Counted from the stretch's first letter, positions 35,903 through 44,848 are shown. The stretch: DNA of 64,000 bases from Oscillospiraceae bacterium (GCA_017848115.1 JAGAKZ010000009.1:1-64000), one strand, 5' to 3'. Notes: generated by a model from the sequence alone, not told the origin. Made by a program: numbers and translations.

Positions 35903-36778
35903 ATGAATAAAATTAAAATAATGACTGACTCATCTTCTGATCTGACAATGGAAGTTGCACAAAAGCATGACATACACATACTTAACTTTACTGTAATGAT
36001 AAATGACAAATCATACACTGATAATGTTGATATGACAAATGATGAATTTTATGAACTGATGAGTACATCTTCGGGATTTCCTAAAACTTCACAGATCACA
36101 ATAATGCAGTTTGAAGAAGTATATACTGAATTTTTCAAAGAAGGTTATACCGATATAATATATGTATCTATCTCTTCAACAGGTTCGGCCACTTACAACA
36201 ATGCTATAAACGCAATTGAAATGTTTTATGAAAACGTTCCTGAAGCCAGAGGAAAAATGAATATACATGTTGTGGATTCACTTAATTATACCGCTGCTAT
36301 GGGATATCCTACGCTCCAGGCTGCTATAAAGGCTAAAAAAGGTGCCGATGTTTCAGAAATACTTGCATATCTCGATGAATGGTTCTCATCTGTTGAAGTA
36401 CATTTTGTTCCCTACACACTCGAATACGTTAAACGTTCAGGAAGACTTTCTGCCGCTGCCGCCTTTGTCGGAGAACTTCTCGGTCTTAAACCTGTTATAA
36501 ATATAATTGACGGCGAATCACATGTCCCTGAAAAAATCAGAGGCGAAAAAAATATTATGCCAAAACTCATCGAAACAGCGAAGAAAAATATGATTCCTCA
36601 GACACCATATATCGTACTTGCCGGTTCAATGGAAGATGTAACGTCAGCTTTTGAAAAAGAAATTACCAAAGCACTTGGTTATCCGCCTGAATATACTGCA
36701 AAAATAGGTATAACTGTTGCATCTCATGCAGGTCCTAAAGTAATAGGTCTTATATTCAAAGGTCAGAAAAGAAGATAG
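35903..36778 (+). CDS. DegV family fatty-acid-binding protein
   Basis: A 291-residue DegV protein: MTDSSSDLTMEVAQKHDI at the start (T-D-S-x-x-D/S-L motif), TSQITIMQFEEVY near 62-74 and FVPYTLEYVKRSGRLSAAAAFVGELL near 171-196 (the R-S-G-R motif). DegV/FakB proteins carry a fatty acid for phosphorylation by FakA. Several paralogues per genome are usual in Firmicutes, and no fakA is nearby. Confidence 0.93.
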   Translation: MNKIKIMTDSSSDLTMEVAQKHDIHILNFTVMINDKSYTDNVDMTNDEFYELMSTSSGFPKTSQITIMQFEEVYTEFFKEGYTDIIYVSISSTGSATYNNAINAIEMFYENVPEARGKMNIHVVDSLNYTAAMGYPTLQAAIKAKKGADVSEILAYLDEWFSSVEVHFVPYTLEYVKRSGRLSAAAAFVGELLGLKPVINIIDGESHVPEKIRGEKNIMPKLIETAKKNMIPQTPYIVLAGSMEDVTSAFEKEITKALGYPPEYTAKIGITVASHAGPKVIGLIFKGQKRR

Positions 36779-36785
36779 TACTTTA

Positions 36786-36820
36786 AAAACATCCACTAAA
36801 AATGTGGATGTTTTATTTTT
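36786..36820 (+). terminator. Terminator of trmL-degV
   Basis: An 11-bp stem (36786-36796 with 36804-36814) and T-rich tail, starting 8 bases after the degV stop. Confidence 0.88.
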
Positions 36821-36838
36821 TTCACTCCCCCAAAACAG

Positions 36839-36867
36839 TTGTAAACTGTTTTTAAAAATGTTATAAT
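36839..36867 (+). promoter_or_regulatory. SigmaA-type promoter of the membrane protein gene
   Basis: TTGTAA (36839-36844), 17-base spacer, TATAAT (36862-36867), 28 bases before the start at 36895. Confidence 0.65.
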
Positions 36868-36894
36868 AATAATTACCAATTCTAATAAAAGGTA

Positions 36895-38454
36895 GTGATA
36901 AATCTGAAAAAAGCAACTCCCCTACTACAGTTTTCCGCTCTTGCAGTATGTGTTCTGTTTTTCTTTCTCACAACAGCTGACAGTGTATTCACTGTACACG
37001 ATGATATAGTTACATATATGCAGGTACAGCAAGGCGACCTTTGGAACACTATTTTAAGTGATGCAAAACATGGACGTGTATGTCATATCATCTTACTTCC
37101 GCTACTGTACATACCTTATTTTTTTGACAGTATTCCTGTTATCAGGGTATTCTCTGCATTATCTGTCATTTTCAACATGACCGGTTTATATCAGTTGATA
37201 AAAAAGAATGTCGACAAAAATTCTGCTTTTTTATGTACACTTCTTTTTATCTCTTTTGCCTGTATATCAAATCAGCATAATCTTTTTGTATCGTACACAC
37301 TTGCCCATCAGATACCAATAGGGCTTATTCTTTTTTCTCTTGTTCATTTTACAGACTACTACAGAGAAGAAAAAACATCATCACTTATAATCAGTGCGAT
37401 CCTGTTTACTTCTGCTGCTATGTTATACGAATCAATGGCAGCATATATCATTCTTTTTATACTTATAGCCATGTATAAGAGTGACGGAAATATATTCTCT
37501 AATTTATCAAAAATACTTTACAATACGCACTTCCATATACTTTTTTTACTTTTATATCTTGTTATCTATCTTGCATGGCGACATATGTATCCTTCTGACT
37601 ATGACGGAGCAAAATTATACTTTGGTAACATTCCTCAGAGTATTATCACTATGGTGATATATACACTGGGTATGACTCCCGGACTTCCGCTTGGAGCAAT
37701 GATTTTAAAAAAATATATTACATTTTCAGAATTTATTGAAAATATAAATATTGGGCTTATAATCATTCCGCTGATTACCGCTGTAATATTTTACAGATAC
37801 TTTTCTAAGATAAATACTCCGAAAAATTCACGAATACTCTCGCTCTTCTGCATAACGGCAATGATAATTCCAAATATAATTATTTGTTTTACAGAAAAAT
37901 ATGTTGCATGGTCACAAAGTAACAGCTATTCATATGTAACTTCGTTTTACAGTTACTTTTTTATGATACCGCTATTTTTATTGTTATTACGCTGTGTTTT
38001 CAAAGGTAAAGTAAAAAAACCCACTCTTATACTTCTGTCATCACTTGTTTTCGTAATCTCACTTGCCTCAACTGTCGGAAATGCTGCATGGAATACATAT
38101 TTCAAAAAAAATCTTGACCGATATAACGCATTTTCCGCTATTGTAAAAGATGATTACTTTGACAGTATTCCTGATGGAAGTATTATCTACATACCTGATT
38201 ATAACGGCATACATAATGATATGGAAATAACCAAAAGCTTTGCTAAAACCTATACAACACGTGATATATATTTTGAAAACAAAGAAGAAAATCTTGATTT
38301 TTCAAAAAATATTATTTGCATGAGATATGACCCGATATCACATGCTGTAATAATCGGCAGTATTGATAAATCTTTTATGTGCAGTAATTTTTACGTACTC
38401 GGAAAATATAATGCCTCTCTTCCGGAAACTGTAGATATGAAAAATATATTCTGA
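36895..38454 (+). CDS. Large membrane protein, possible GT-C type glycosyltransferase
   Basis: 519 residues with about 11 hydrophobic segments and a soluble C-terminal 110 residues. The first periplasmic loop has FTVHDDIVTYMQ near 30-41, an acidic pair where GT-C glycosyltransferases keep their catalytic aspartates. I do not recognise the exact family (GtrII- or DUF6056-like). It would use a lipid-linked sugar to decorate a surface polymer. Start is uncertain: GTG 36895 lies directly after the AAAGG, and no ATG occurs in frame nearby. It is single-gene, between its own promoter and a shared terminator. Confidence 0.6.
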   Translation: MINLKKATPLLQFSALAVCVLFFFLTTADSVFTVHDDIVTYMQVQQGDLWNTILSDAKHGRVCHIILLPLLYIPYFFDSIPVIRVFSALSVIFNMTGLYQLIKKNVDKNSAFLCTLLFISFACISNQHNLFVSYTLAHQIPIGLILFSLVHFTDYYREEKTSSLIISAILFTSAAMLYESMAAYIILFILIAMYKSDGNIFSNLSKILYNTHFHILFLLLYLVIYLAWRHMYPSDYDGAKLYFGNIPQSIITMVIYTLGMTPGLPLGAMILKKYITFSEFIENINIGLIIIPLITAVIFYRYFSKINTPKNSRILSLFCITAMIIPNIIICFTEKYVAWSQSNSYSYVTSFYSYFFMIPLFLLLLRCVFKGKVKKPTLILLSSLVFVISLASTVGNAAWNTYFKKNLDRYNAFSAIVKDDYFDSIPDGSIIYIPDYNGIHNDMEITKSFAKTYTTRDIYFENKEENLDFSKNIICMRYDPISHAVIIGSIDKSFMCSNFYVLGKYNASLPETVDMKNIF

Positions 38455-38497
38455 AAAAAATACCGTAACGCATTTTTCACGTTACGGTATTTTTTTA
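38454..38497. terminator. Bidirectional terminator between the membrane protein gene and pcrA
   Basis: A perfect 11-bp stem (38460-38470 with 38480-38490) with T runs on both strands, placed between two convergent genes 44 bases apart. Confidence 0.9.
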
Positions 38498-38498
38498 T

Positions 38499-40871
38499 TT
38501 ATTGATCTGCTTTTTTCATCATAGCAAAATTAGACATTATTTTCTTTGTTCCGACCTCGTCAAAAGCAATTTCGAGAAGTGCATCATTACCCATAGGTTT
38601 TACACTCAGAACTATACCTGTTCCGAATTTTTCATGATTGACTTTTTCGCCTACGCTATAATCTATTCTTGCTTTTCCTGTATTTACATCAGGTTTCTGA
38701 TTTTTCTTTGCGGCAAGCTGTTGCTGTAAAGACATAGTATTCATAGCAGGGTGTGACTTTGACTTTGCACTTGCCGGAACTATTGTGGACACTCTGTCTT
38801 CTTTGAGAACAACATTCGGGTCTATTTCTTTTATAAATCTTGACTTCGCATTCTTGCTTGTAGTACCAAAAAGCATTCTCTGATTTGCATGTATGAGTCT
38901 GATTTTCTTCTTGGCTCTTGTGATAGCAACATATGCAAGACGTCTTTCTTCTTCCATATCAGCATCATTGTAGAAGCACCTTGAACCTGGGAAAATGCCG
39001 TCTTCCATACCTATTACATAAACATTTTCAAACTCAAGACCTTTAGCCGAATGAACCGTCATAAGAGTTACGCAGTTTTCATCGCCTTTCATTCTGTCGA
39101 GATCTGTATAGAGTGAGATCTCTGCAAGGAATCCGTCAAGTGTAGGATCTTCATTATTTTTCTGATACTCAACCATAGTTGATTTAAGTTCTTCTATATT
39201 TTCAAGTCTTCCAAGACCTTCATCGCCCTGCAACTTCTGATATTCTCTGTAACCTGTCTTATCAAGAACTTCATCAAGAAGTGTATCAAGTGCAACTGTA
39301 TCAGCTATATCGGAAAGCTGCATAAATATTGAAGCAAGGCTTTTTAAGCTGTTTGACTTTTTAGAAAGAAGCGGATAATTATCTGCGTCATTCATAACTT
39401 CTACAGGAGATGCAGCATTTGCAACACATATCTCATCAAGAGTTTTTATAGTAGCTTCCCCTATTCCTCTCTTAGGTTCATTTACTATTCTCTTGAATCG
39501 CATCATATCATACTGATTGTTTATAACACTAAGATATGCTATCATATCTTTGATTTCTTTTCTGTCGTAAAAACGCATTCCACCATATACTCTGTACGGA
39601 ATATTATTCTGTATAAAAGATCTTTCGATAAAGTTTGACTGTGCATTCATTCTGTAAAGTACTGCGTTATCCTTAAAACTTCCGCCTGCTTTTTTATCAG
39701 CCATAATTGCACTTGAAACGTATCTTGCCTCATCTGCTTCGTCTGATGCCTTATATACATATACCTTACAGCCTTCTTCACCGTCACACCAAAGAGTCTT
39801 TGCTTTTCTTCCCTTGTTATTTTTTATAACAGAGTTTGCCGCATTCAGTATATTCTGTGTTGAACGGTAGTTCTGTTCAAGTCTTATTACCTTACAATCG
39901 TCAAACTGATCTTCAAAACTGAGGATATTTTCTATTGTTGCACCACGGAATCTGTAAATACTCTGATCGTCATCGCCTACAACACAAAGGTTTTTATACT
40001 TTGCAGAAAGAAGACTGATGAGTTTAAACTGTGCATGATTTGTATCCTGGTACTCATCTACCATTATGTATCTGAATCTGTCCTGATACTTTTCGAGTAT
40101 TTCCGGGTAATCTTCAAACAACTCAACTGTAAGCATGATAATATCATCAAAATCAAGTGCATTTGCTGCAAGAAGTCTTTTCTGATATTCTCTGTAAATT
40201 TTAGCTATGGTTGTCTTTTTGAAATCACCTTCGGTCTGTTTTTTGTACTCTTCAGGAGTAACAAGTGAATCTTTTGCCGAACTTATTTCATTTATAACAG
40301 CTTTTGGATTAAGAGTCTTATCATTTATTCCGAGGTCGCTCATACAAGCTTTAAGAAGTCTCTGACTTTCATCTGCATCATAAATTGTAAAATTACTGCT
40401 GTATCCGAGATTTTCGATTTCTACTCTCAGGATACGTGCACACAAGGAATGAAATGTTGAAGCATTTACGCTAAGTCCGTCATCACCAAGCATAACTTCA
40501 AGTCTTTCTTTAAGCTCACGGGCAGCCTTATTTGTGAAAGTAATAGCCAGTATATTCCACGGTTTTATCGGCGAAATAGCTATAATTTCTTTAAGTCTTT
40601 CAACATCATCTGTAAGACCGTTTATATAGTCATTGAGAAATTGTTTGTTTTCATCCGAAGTATCCATATCAGAATCATCATTGAACGCATTTCCGAAGCT
40701 AACCATATTTGCTATTCTGTTTACAACTACTGTAGTTTTACCGCTTCCTGCGCCTGCAAGAATAAGCAACGCACCGTCAACCTTGAATAACGCTTCCTGT
40801 TGTTGAGGATTCATCTTAGCGAAATATTTTTTCAACGCTTCCTGTTTCAATTCTTTAAAACTTTGTGACAT
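38499..40871 (-). CDS. pcrA: ATP-dependent DNA helicase PcrA/UvrD
   Basis: A 790-residue superfamily 1A helicase with 3'-5' polarity, used in nucleotide excision repair and removal of RecA filaments. Seen: Q-motif LNPQQQEAL variant near 20-28, Walker A AGAGSGKTT near 39-47, motif Ia AITFTNKAA, DEYQDTN near 274-280, QNYRS near 335-339, and motif VI VAITRAKKKI near 650-659. The tail from about 730 (VGEKVNHEKFGTGIVLSV) is the Tudor-like RNA-polymerase-binding domain of PcrA. GGGAG at 7 bases supports the ATG at 40871. Confidence 0.96.
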   Translation of the reverse strand: MSQSFKELKQEALKKYFAKMNPQQQEALFKVDGALLILAGAGSGKTTVVVNRIANMVSFGNAFNDDSDMDTSDENKQFLNDYINGLTDDVERLKEIIAISPIKPWNILAITFTNKAARELKERLEVMLGDDGLSVNASTFHSLCARILRVEIENLGYSSNFTIYDADESQRLLKACMSDLGINDKTLNPKAVINEISSAKDSLVTPEEYKKQTEGDFKKTTIAKIYREYQKRLLAANALDFDDIIMLTVELFEDYPEILEKYQDRFRYIMVDEYQDTNHAQFKLISLLSAKYKNLCVVGDDDQSIYRFRGATIENILSFEDQFDDCKVIRLEQNYRSTQNILNAANSVIKNNKGRKAKTLWCDGEEGCKVYVYKASDEADEARYVSSAIMADKKAGGSFKDNAVLYRMNAQSNFIERSFIQNNIPYRVYGGMRFYDRKEIKDMIAYLSVINNQYDMMRFKRIVNEPKRGIGEATIKTLDEICVANAASPVEVMNDADNYPLLSKKSNSLKSLASIFMQLSDIADTVALDTLLDEVLDKTGYREYQKLQGDEGLGRLENIEELKSTMVEYQKNNEDPTLDGFLAEISLYTDLDRMKGDENCVTLMTVHSAKGLEFENVYVIGMEDGIFPGSRCFYNDADMEEERRLAYVAITRAKKKIRLIHANQRMLFGTTSKNAKSRFIKEIDPNVVLKEDRVSTIVPASAKSKSHPAMNTMSLQQQLAAKKNQKPDVNTGKARIDYSVGEKVNHEKFGTGIVLSVKPMGNDALLEIAFDEVGTKKIMSNFAMMKKADQ

Positions 40872-40902
40872 ATAATTACTCCCATCAAAATTTTTAACTA
40901 TT

Positions 40903-40934
40903 GGTTATCTAATATATCTGTTAAATAGATAACC
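40903..40934. repeat. Perfect 9-bp inverted repeat upstream of pcrA
   Basis: Arms 40903-40911 and 40926-40934 (GGTTATCTA and its complement), 14 bases apart, located 32 bases before the pcrA start. It could be an operator or a leader hairpin. It does not resemble a Firmicute LexA box. Confidence 0.5.
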
Positions 40935-41099
40935 CTATCACACATAATTTAATTATATCATATTTTTTTGGATTTTAAAAGCTAAAAATATGATAAAATT
41001 TATCCTAAAGCAATCATTTGGCTAGTTCATATTATTATTAAGTCCAAGTCACAATTTTTTTATTTATTTTACCAAAACATTTAATTTAAAAAACACCAT

Positions 41100-41146
41100 A
41101 AAAATAAAACCATAGAAAACCTTTAATCTGTGTTTCCTATGGTTTT
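41100..41146 (-). terminator. Terminator of the tandem-dockerin gene
   Basis: A stem of about 15 bp with one mismatch (41106-41120 with 41132-41146) followed on the minus strand by a T-rich tail, beginning 7 bases after the stop. Confidence 0.85.
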
Positions 41147-41153
41147 ATATTTA

Positions 41154-42053
41154 TTACGAACCTAACTTTATACCGTCTTCATGCATGATATACTGTTTGA
41201 AATGAGCAAGGTCTGCTATATTCAACTCACCATCGGCGTTTACATCTGATATCTTACCATCAGCATTTTTTGCATCACCAAGAAGTACAAGGCTTAAACT
41301 TGTAAGGTCAGATAAGTCGATCACTCCGTCTGCATTAATGTCACCTACTGCAACATTCTTACTTTCAGGTTCCGGATCCTGTGCACCTATAGTCTCATCA
41401 GCGTTGAAATGATTTGCAGACAAATACTCTTCGTCCATAAAATCTATATCTCCATCCTGATTTACATCAGCTGCCTGAAAATCATAAATCATATAGTCTG
41501 CTTTTACCAGACCGTCATCACTTATAGGAGATTCAGACTTATCACATTTCAAGAATCCCTGACAATTATTTAATAACACCAGATCTTTTTTATCAGCGAT
41601 TCCGTCATGATTTATGTCACCGGGTACAAAGTCTGATTCCTTTTCAGATTCTTCAGCAAATGTTACATTTACAGTGAGTTCAAAAGTATAATCATGTGGT
41701 CCTCTGAATATCAGCGTATTTTTACCCTCATTAAGTGTATAATCATCTGCTGTATACTCGGTAGGATTTTCTATAATCCAGTAATCGCACGGGTCTTCCT
41801 GACCATATCTTTCATCTATTTTGAGATCATGATAAAGAACTACTTCACGCAAAACAAGGATCCCGTGATCATAAAGCATTCTGTCTGTTATTTTTTCGCC
41901 TTCCCTGATAACAAAATCAGGATTTTTCAGATAAGCATCTGTACTCTTTGTGACAATTCCTATAGCTGAAACATTTTCAGACGGCATGCACGCAAAGTTT
42001 GCTCCTGCAAGGGCTATCCCCATTAAAAGAGCTGTCAATTTTGAGTTTTTCAT
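41154..42053 (-). CDS. Secreted protein with two dockerin modules
   Basis: 299 residues: a signal peptide (about 1-30, ending near NVSAIG), a 110-residue beta-rich domain of unknown type, then two dockerins. The first (about 144-222) starts PGDINHDGIADKKDLVLL and ends with AADVNQDGDIDFMDEEYL, separated by an enlarged insert; the second (about 236-299) has GDINADGVIDLSDLTSL and SDVNADGELNIADLAHF at normal spacing. Each 12-residue D-x-N-x-D-G loop binds calcium; pairs of such loops bind a cohesin. The protein has no recognisable catalytic module, so it may be an adaptor or a binding component of the cellulosome. It lies alone between promoter and terminator. Confidence 0.85.
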   Translation of the reverse strand: MKNSKLTALLMGIALAGANFACMPSENVSAIGIVTKSTDAYLKNPDFVIREGEKITDRMLYDHGILVLREVVLYHDLKIDERYGQEDPCDYWIIENPTEYTADDYTLNEGKNTLIFRGPHDYTFELTVNVTFAEESEKESDFVPGDINHDGIADKKDLVLLNNCQGFLKCDKSESPISDDGLVKADYMIYDFQAADVNQDGDIDFMDEEYLSANHFNADETIGAQDPEPESKNVAVGDINADGVIDLSDLTSLSLVLLGDAKNADGKISDVNADGELNIADLAHFKQYIMHEDGIKLGS

Positions 42054-42083
42054 AACAATCTTCCTTTCAGTCCATTTTTTATA

Positions 42084-42095
42084 TGTAAGCTTACA
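42084..42095. promoter_or_regulatory. Perfect 12-bp palindrome upstream of the tandem-dockerin gene
   Basis: TGTAAGCTTACA lies 31 bases before the start codon. Its symmetry fits a dimeric repressor site, but no known regulator motif is recognised. Confidence 0.35.
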
Positions 42096-42177
42096 TTATT
42101 AATACTCGGTAACTTAAAAAAAAGCTACATAAAAAAAATAATATTTTTTTCGGTCACCGATTATTTTTATGTAACGC

Positions 42178-42206
42178 TTTACTTTTGTGTGTTAATGTGT
42201 TAAAAT
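42178..42206 (+). promoter_or_regulatory. SigmaA-type promoter of yerC
   Basis: TTTACT (42178-42183), 17-base spacer, TAAAAT (42201-42206). Transcription would begin near 42213, which argues for translation from the ATG at 42248 and not from the one at 42215. Confidence 0.6.
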
Positions 42207-42247
42207 AGTGGTATATGAAATTACAGAAAAGTAAGGTGAAAGTACTT

Positions 42248-42568
42248 ATGAACAGTAAAATAAAAGATAAATATACAGATGGTCTGTTTGAAGCAATTCT
42301 CTCACTCGAAACAATAGACGAATGCTATAAGTTTTTTGAAGACCTGTGTACTGTAAATGAACTGAAATCTCTCTCTCAGAGATTAGAAGTTGCAAAAATG
42401 CTCAGCAAACACCACGTTTACAATGATATCGTAAACGAAACAGGTGCAAGCACGGCAACTATAAGCCGTGTAAACAGATCTCTCAACTATGGCTGTGACG
42501 GATATGAAATAGTTTTCAAACGTCTTGGAATAAATACAGACAATAACGAGGAAATGAATAATGAGTAA
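42248..42568 (+). CDS. YerC/YecD family TrpR-like DNA-binding protein
   Basis: A 106-residue all-helical protein of the Trp repressor superfamily. Seen: FFEDLCTVNELKSLSQRLEVAKML near 29-52 and the helix-turn-helix ETGASTATISRVNRSLNYG near 64-82. In Bacillus, yerC lies next to pcrA; here it is divergent from pcrA with the dockerin gene between. Regulated genes are unknown. The methyltransferase gene overlaps its end by 8 bases, so they are coupled. Confidence 0.88.
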   Translation: MNSKIKDKYTDGLFEAILSLETIDECYKFFEDLCTVNELKSLSQRLEVAKMLSKHHVYNDIVNETGASTATISRVNRSLNYGCDGYEIVFKRLGINTDNNEEMNNE

Positions 42569-43310
42569 ATACTCCGACTTTGCATTTTACTATGACAGTC
42601 TTACGCAAAATGTTGAATACAAAAAAAGAGCGGAATACTTTGACTCTATAATAAAAAAGTATCAGAAAAATGACGGTCGCTATCTTGTAGACCTTGCCTG
42701 TGGTACAGGAAGTCTTTCCGAAGAATTTTTCAGACTCGGCTATGACGTACTCGGAATCGACTATTCTGAAGAAATGCTCACAGCAGCACTTGATAAAAAA
42801 TACGAAAGCGGTTCGGATATACAGTACGTCTGTCAGGATATGACCTGCTTTGAACTTTATGATAAAGCTGACATCATAGTTTGTGCTCTCGACAGCATAA
42901 ATCACCTGAGCAGTGCCGAAGACATAAGAAAAACTATAGAACGTGCATCTTTGTATCTTGTACCCGGAGGATTGTTCATATTTGATGCAAACACAATATA
43001 CAAGCATAGAGAAATACTTGGCAACAACGCTTTTATATTTGAAAACGAACAGGTATTTTGTGCATGGCAGAACAATTATCACACAAAAGATAACAGAGTA
43101 GAAATCTTTCTTGACTTCTTTGAAAAAAGTGATAACGGAAAATACGACAGATACAGCGAAGATTTTTCAGAAATAGCGATACCCTCAGAAGAAATGGACA
43201 AATTTCTTACAGACTGCGGATTTGAAATAATCGCACACTTTGATGATGACACATTTGAGCCTGTACATGAAAAAACACAGCGTATAATTTTTGTTGCACA
43301 AAAAAAGTAA
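42561..43310 (+). CDS. Class I SAM-dependent methyltransferase
   Basis: A 249-residue Rossmann-fold enzyme. VDLACGTGSLSEEF near 40-53 is the SAM-binding motif I, VLGIDYSEEML near 61-71 holds the ribose-binding acid, and DIIVCALDSINHL near 103-115 is motif IV. The best general match is the small-molecule type that follows yerC in several Firmicutes. The substrate is unknown. A GAGGAAATG ribosome site lies inside yerC. Confidence 0.88.
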   Translation: MSKYSDFAFYYDSLTQNVEYKKRAEYFDSIIKKYQKNDGRYLVDLACGTGSLSEEFFRLGYDVLGIDYSEEMLTAALDKKYESGSDIQYVCQDMTCFELYDKADIIVCALDSINHLSSAEDIRKTIERASLYLVPGGLFIFDANTIYKHREILGNNAFIFENEQVFCAWQNNYHTKDNRVEIFLDFFEKSDNGKYDRYSEDFSEIAIPSEEMDKFLTDCGFEIIAHFDDDTFEPVHEKTQRIIFVAQKK

Positions 43311-43358
43311 TAAATCAGAATAAAGACAAATATAATTTTAGTGAGGTAAGTTTTTAAT

Positions 43359-44231
43359 ATGGGAATTTTAAAAAGAGCAATATCAGCAGACGCTTCAGCA
43401 GTAGCAATGGCTGTTGATACTACGGATATAGTAAGTCAGATAGAGAAGATACACAAAACATCAGCTGTTACAACAGCTGCTCTCGGAAGACTCACAACAG
43501 CTGCCTCAATGATGGGTTATGCTTTAAAAAACAAAGATGACTCTGTAACAATAAGACTTGACGGAAAAGGTCCTTCAGGTGTACTTATAGCCGTTTCAGA
43601 CTACAAAGGCAATGTAAAGAGTTATATCAGCAATCCTGTTGTAGAACTTCCTTTAAACAAACATGGAAAACTTGATGTAGCAGGCGCTGTAGGACGTGAC
43701 GGTACACTTTCTGTAATAAAGGATCTTGGACTAAAGGAACCTTACTCAGGTACTATACCTCTCGTATCGGGAGAAATAGCAGAAGATATCGCTTCATACT
43801 TTGCCACAAGTGAACAGGTTCCTACTGTATGCGGACTTGGTGTACTAGTAAATCCCGACCTCTCTGTAAACGTTGCAGGCGGATATATCGTTCAGCTTCT
43901 CCCCTTTGCAACCGAAGAAGTAATATCCACAATAGAGAGAAATGTAAACTCACTTTCATCGGTAACCCAGATGATGAGTGCAGGAATAACTATGGAAGAA
44001 CTTGCTTTAAAACTTCTTGACGGTCTTGATCCTAATATACTTGACGAATCAGAAGTACAGTACAAATGTGACTGCAGTCGTGACAGAGTTTCAAAAGCTC
44101 TTATAAGTCTCGGAGCAAACGAACTTGAACAAATGGCATCAGAACAAGATAAAACCGAAGTTCAGTGCCACTTCTGCAATAAGAAATATACATTTACTCC
44201 TACCGAAATAAGAAAATTAAAAAATAAATAA
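43359..44231 (+). CDS. hslO: Redox-regulated chaperone Hsp33
   Basis: 290 residues. The C-terminal redox switch is intact: C237-x-C239 and C270-x-x-C273, which hold zinc when reduced and form disulfides under oxidative stress, unfolding the linker and switching on holdase activity. The N-terminal domain shows TAALGRLTTAASMMG near 40-54 and RLDGKGPSGVLIAVSD near 67-82, both typical. Full length. It lies 48 bases after the methyltransferase gene. Confidence 0.95.
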   Translation: MGILKRAISADASAVAMAVDTTDIVSQIEKIHKTSAVTTAALGRLTTAASMMGYALKNKDDSVTIRLDGKGPSGVLIAVSDYKGNVKSYISNPVVELPLNKHGKLDVAGAVGRDGTLSVIKDLGLKEPYSGTIPLVSGEIAEDIASYFATSEQVPTVCGLGVLVNPDLSVNVAGGYIVQLLPFATEEVISTIERNVNSLSSVTQMMSAGITMEELALKLLDGLDPNILDESEVQYKCDCSRDRVSKALISLGANELEQMASEQDKTEVQCHFCNKKYTFTPTEIRKLKNK

Positions 44232-44250
44232 AATTTTTTTCAAAAAAGTA

Positions 44251-44279
44251 TTGACAATCAATCAATTATGGTGTATAAT
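44251..44279 (+). promoter_or_regulatory. Perfect consensus promoter of the tRNA cluster
   Basis: TTGACA (44251-44256), 17-base spacer, TATAAT (44274-44279). Full match to the sigmaA consensus, 34 bases before the first tRNA, as expected for stable RNA. Confidence 0.92.
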
Positions 44280-44313
44280 TAATATCGTTGTCAGGGAGAC
44301 CTGATAAACGAAT

Positions 44314-44386
44314 GGGAGCATAGCTCAGCTGGGAGAGCATCTGCCTTACAAGCAGAGGGTCATAGGTTCGAGCCCTATTGTTCCCA
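44314..44386 (+). tRNA. tRNA-Val (anticodon TAC)
   Basis: 73 bases fold into a full cloverleaf: acceptor GGGAGCA/TGTTCCC with one G-T pair, D arm, anticodon loop CTTACAA, T loop TTCGAGC. The discriminator is A; CCA is not encoded. Confidence 0.95.
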
Positions 44387-44390
44387 TTAT

Positions 44391-44464
44391 GGCCCGGTAG
44401 TTCAGCTGGTTAGAACGCTAGCCTGTCACGCTAGAGGTCGTGGGTTCGAGCCCCATCCGGGTCG
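44391..44464 (+). tRNA. tRNA-Asp (anticodon GTC)
   Basis: 74 bases: acceptor GGCCCGG/CCGGGTC, anticodon loop CTGTCAC, T loop TTCGAGC, discriminator G. CCA is not encoded. Four bases after tRNA-Val. Confidence 0.95.
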
Positions 44465-44474
44465 TTTAAAATAT

Positions 44475-44547
44475 GCGGATTTAGCTCATCTGGTAGAGCG
44501 CCACCTTGCCAAGGTGGAGGTAGCGAGTTCGAGCCTCGTAATCCGCT
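44475..44547 (+). tRNA. tRNA-Gly (anticodon GCC)
   Basis: 73 bases: acceptor GCGGATT/AATCCGC, anticodon loop TTGCCAA on a 5-bp stem, T loop TTCGAGC, discriminator T. CCA is not encoded. Confidence 0.95.
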
Positions 44548-44554
44548 CTTATCA

Positions 44555-44625
44555 GGCGCTATAGCCAAGTGGTAAGGCGTGGGTCTGCAACACCCTGATC
44601 CCCGGTTCAAATCCGGGTGGCGCCT
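44555..44625 (+). tRNA. tRNA-Cys (anticodon GCA)
   Basis: 71 bases: acceptor GGCGCTA/TGGCGCC with a T-G pair, anticodon loop CTGCAAC, T arm CCCGG/CCGGG, discriminator T (actual U73 is the CysRS identity base). The short D arm is usual for this tRNA. Confidence 0.93.
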
Positions 44626-44653
44626 CTCTAATGTTTTAAATGTTTGCTCATAA

Positions 44654-44697
44654 GAAGACAGCTCAGGTTTATTTTGAACTTGAGCTGTTTTCTTTTG
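44654..44697 (+). terminator. Terminator of the tRNA cluster
   Basis: An 8-bp perfect core (44658-44665 with 44681-44688), extendable inward, then a T-rich tail. It follows tRNA-Cys by about 30 bases. Confidence 0.85.
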
Positions 44698-44813
44698 CAG
44701 AATTATATTTATTTAACTAGTTCTTTTACAGAAACCTATCGGAAATCTTTTGTCAAACATTTTAAAAACATTCTTCACCACTTTTGAGCTTCTCTCATTA
44801 TATACATATGTAC

Positions 44814-44848
44814 AAAAGGCACCCCTTTGATTTAAGGAGTGCCCTTTG
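44814..44848 (-). terminator. Terminator of the pectate lyase gene
   Basis: A stem of about 14 bp with one bulged pair around 44828-44834 and T runs on both sides, 64 bases past the pectate lyase stop. Confidence 0.75.

Noticed and set aside
42215-42247. Start of the YerC protein at the first ATG (42215)
   Set aside because: It would be within 2 bases of the predicted transcription start, has no ribosome site, and adds 11 residues that the family lacks.
44280-44313. T-box or leader RNA before the tRNA genes
   Set aside because: The stretch is just the short leader between a consensus promoter and tRNA-Val; no T-box motif is present.
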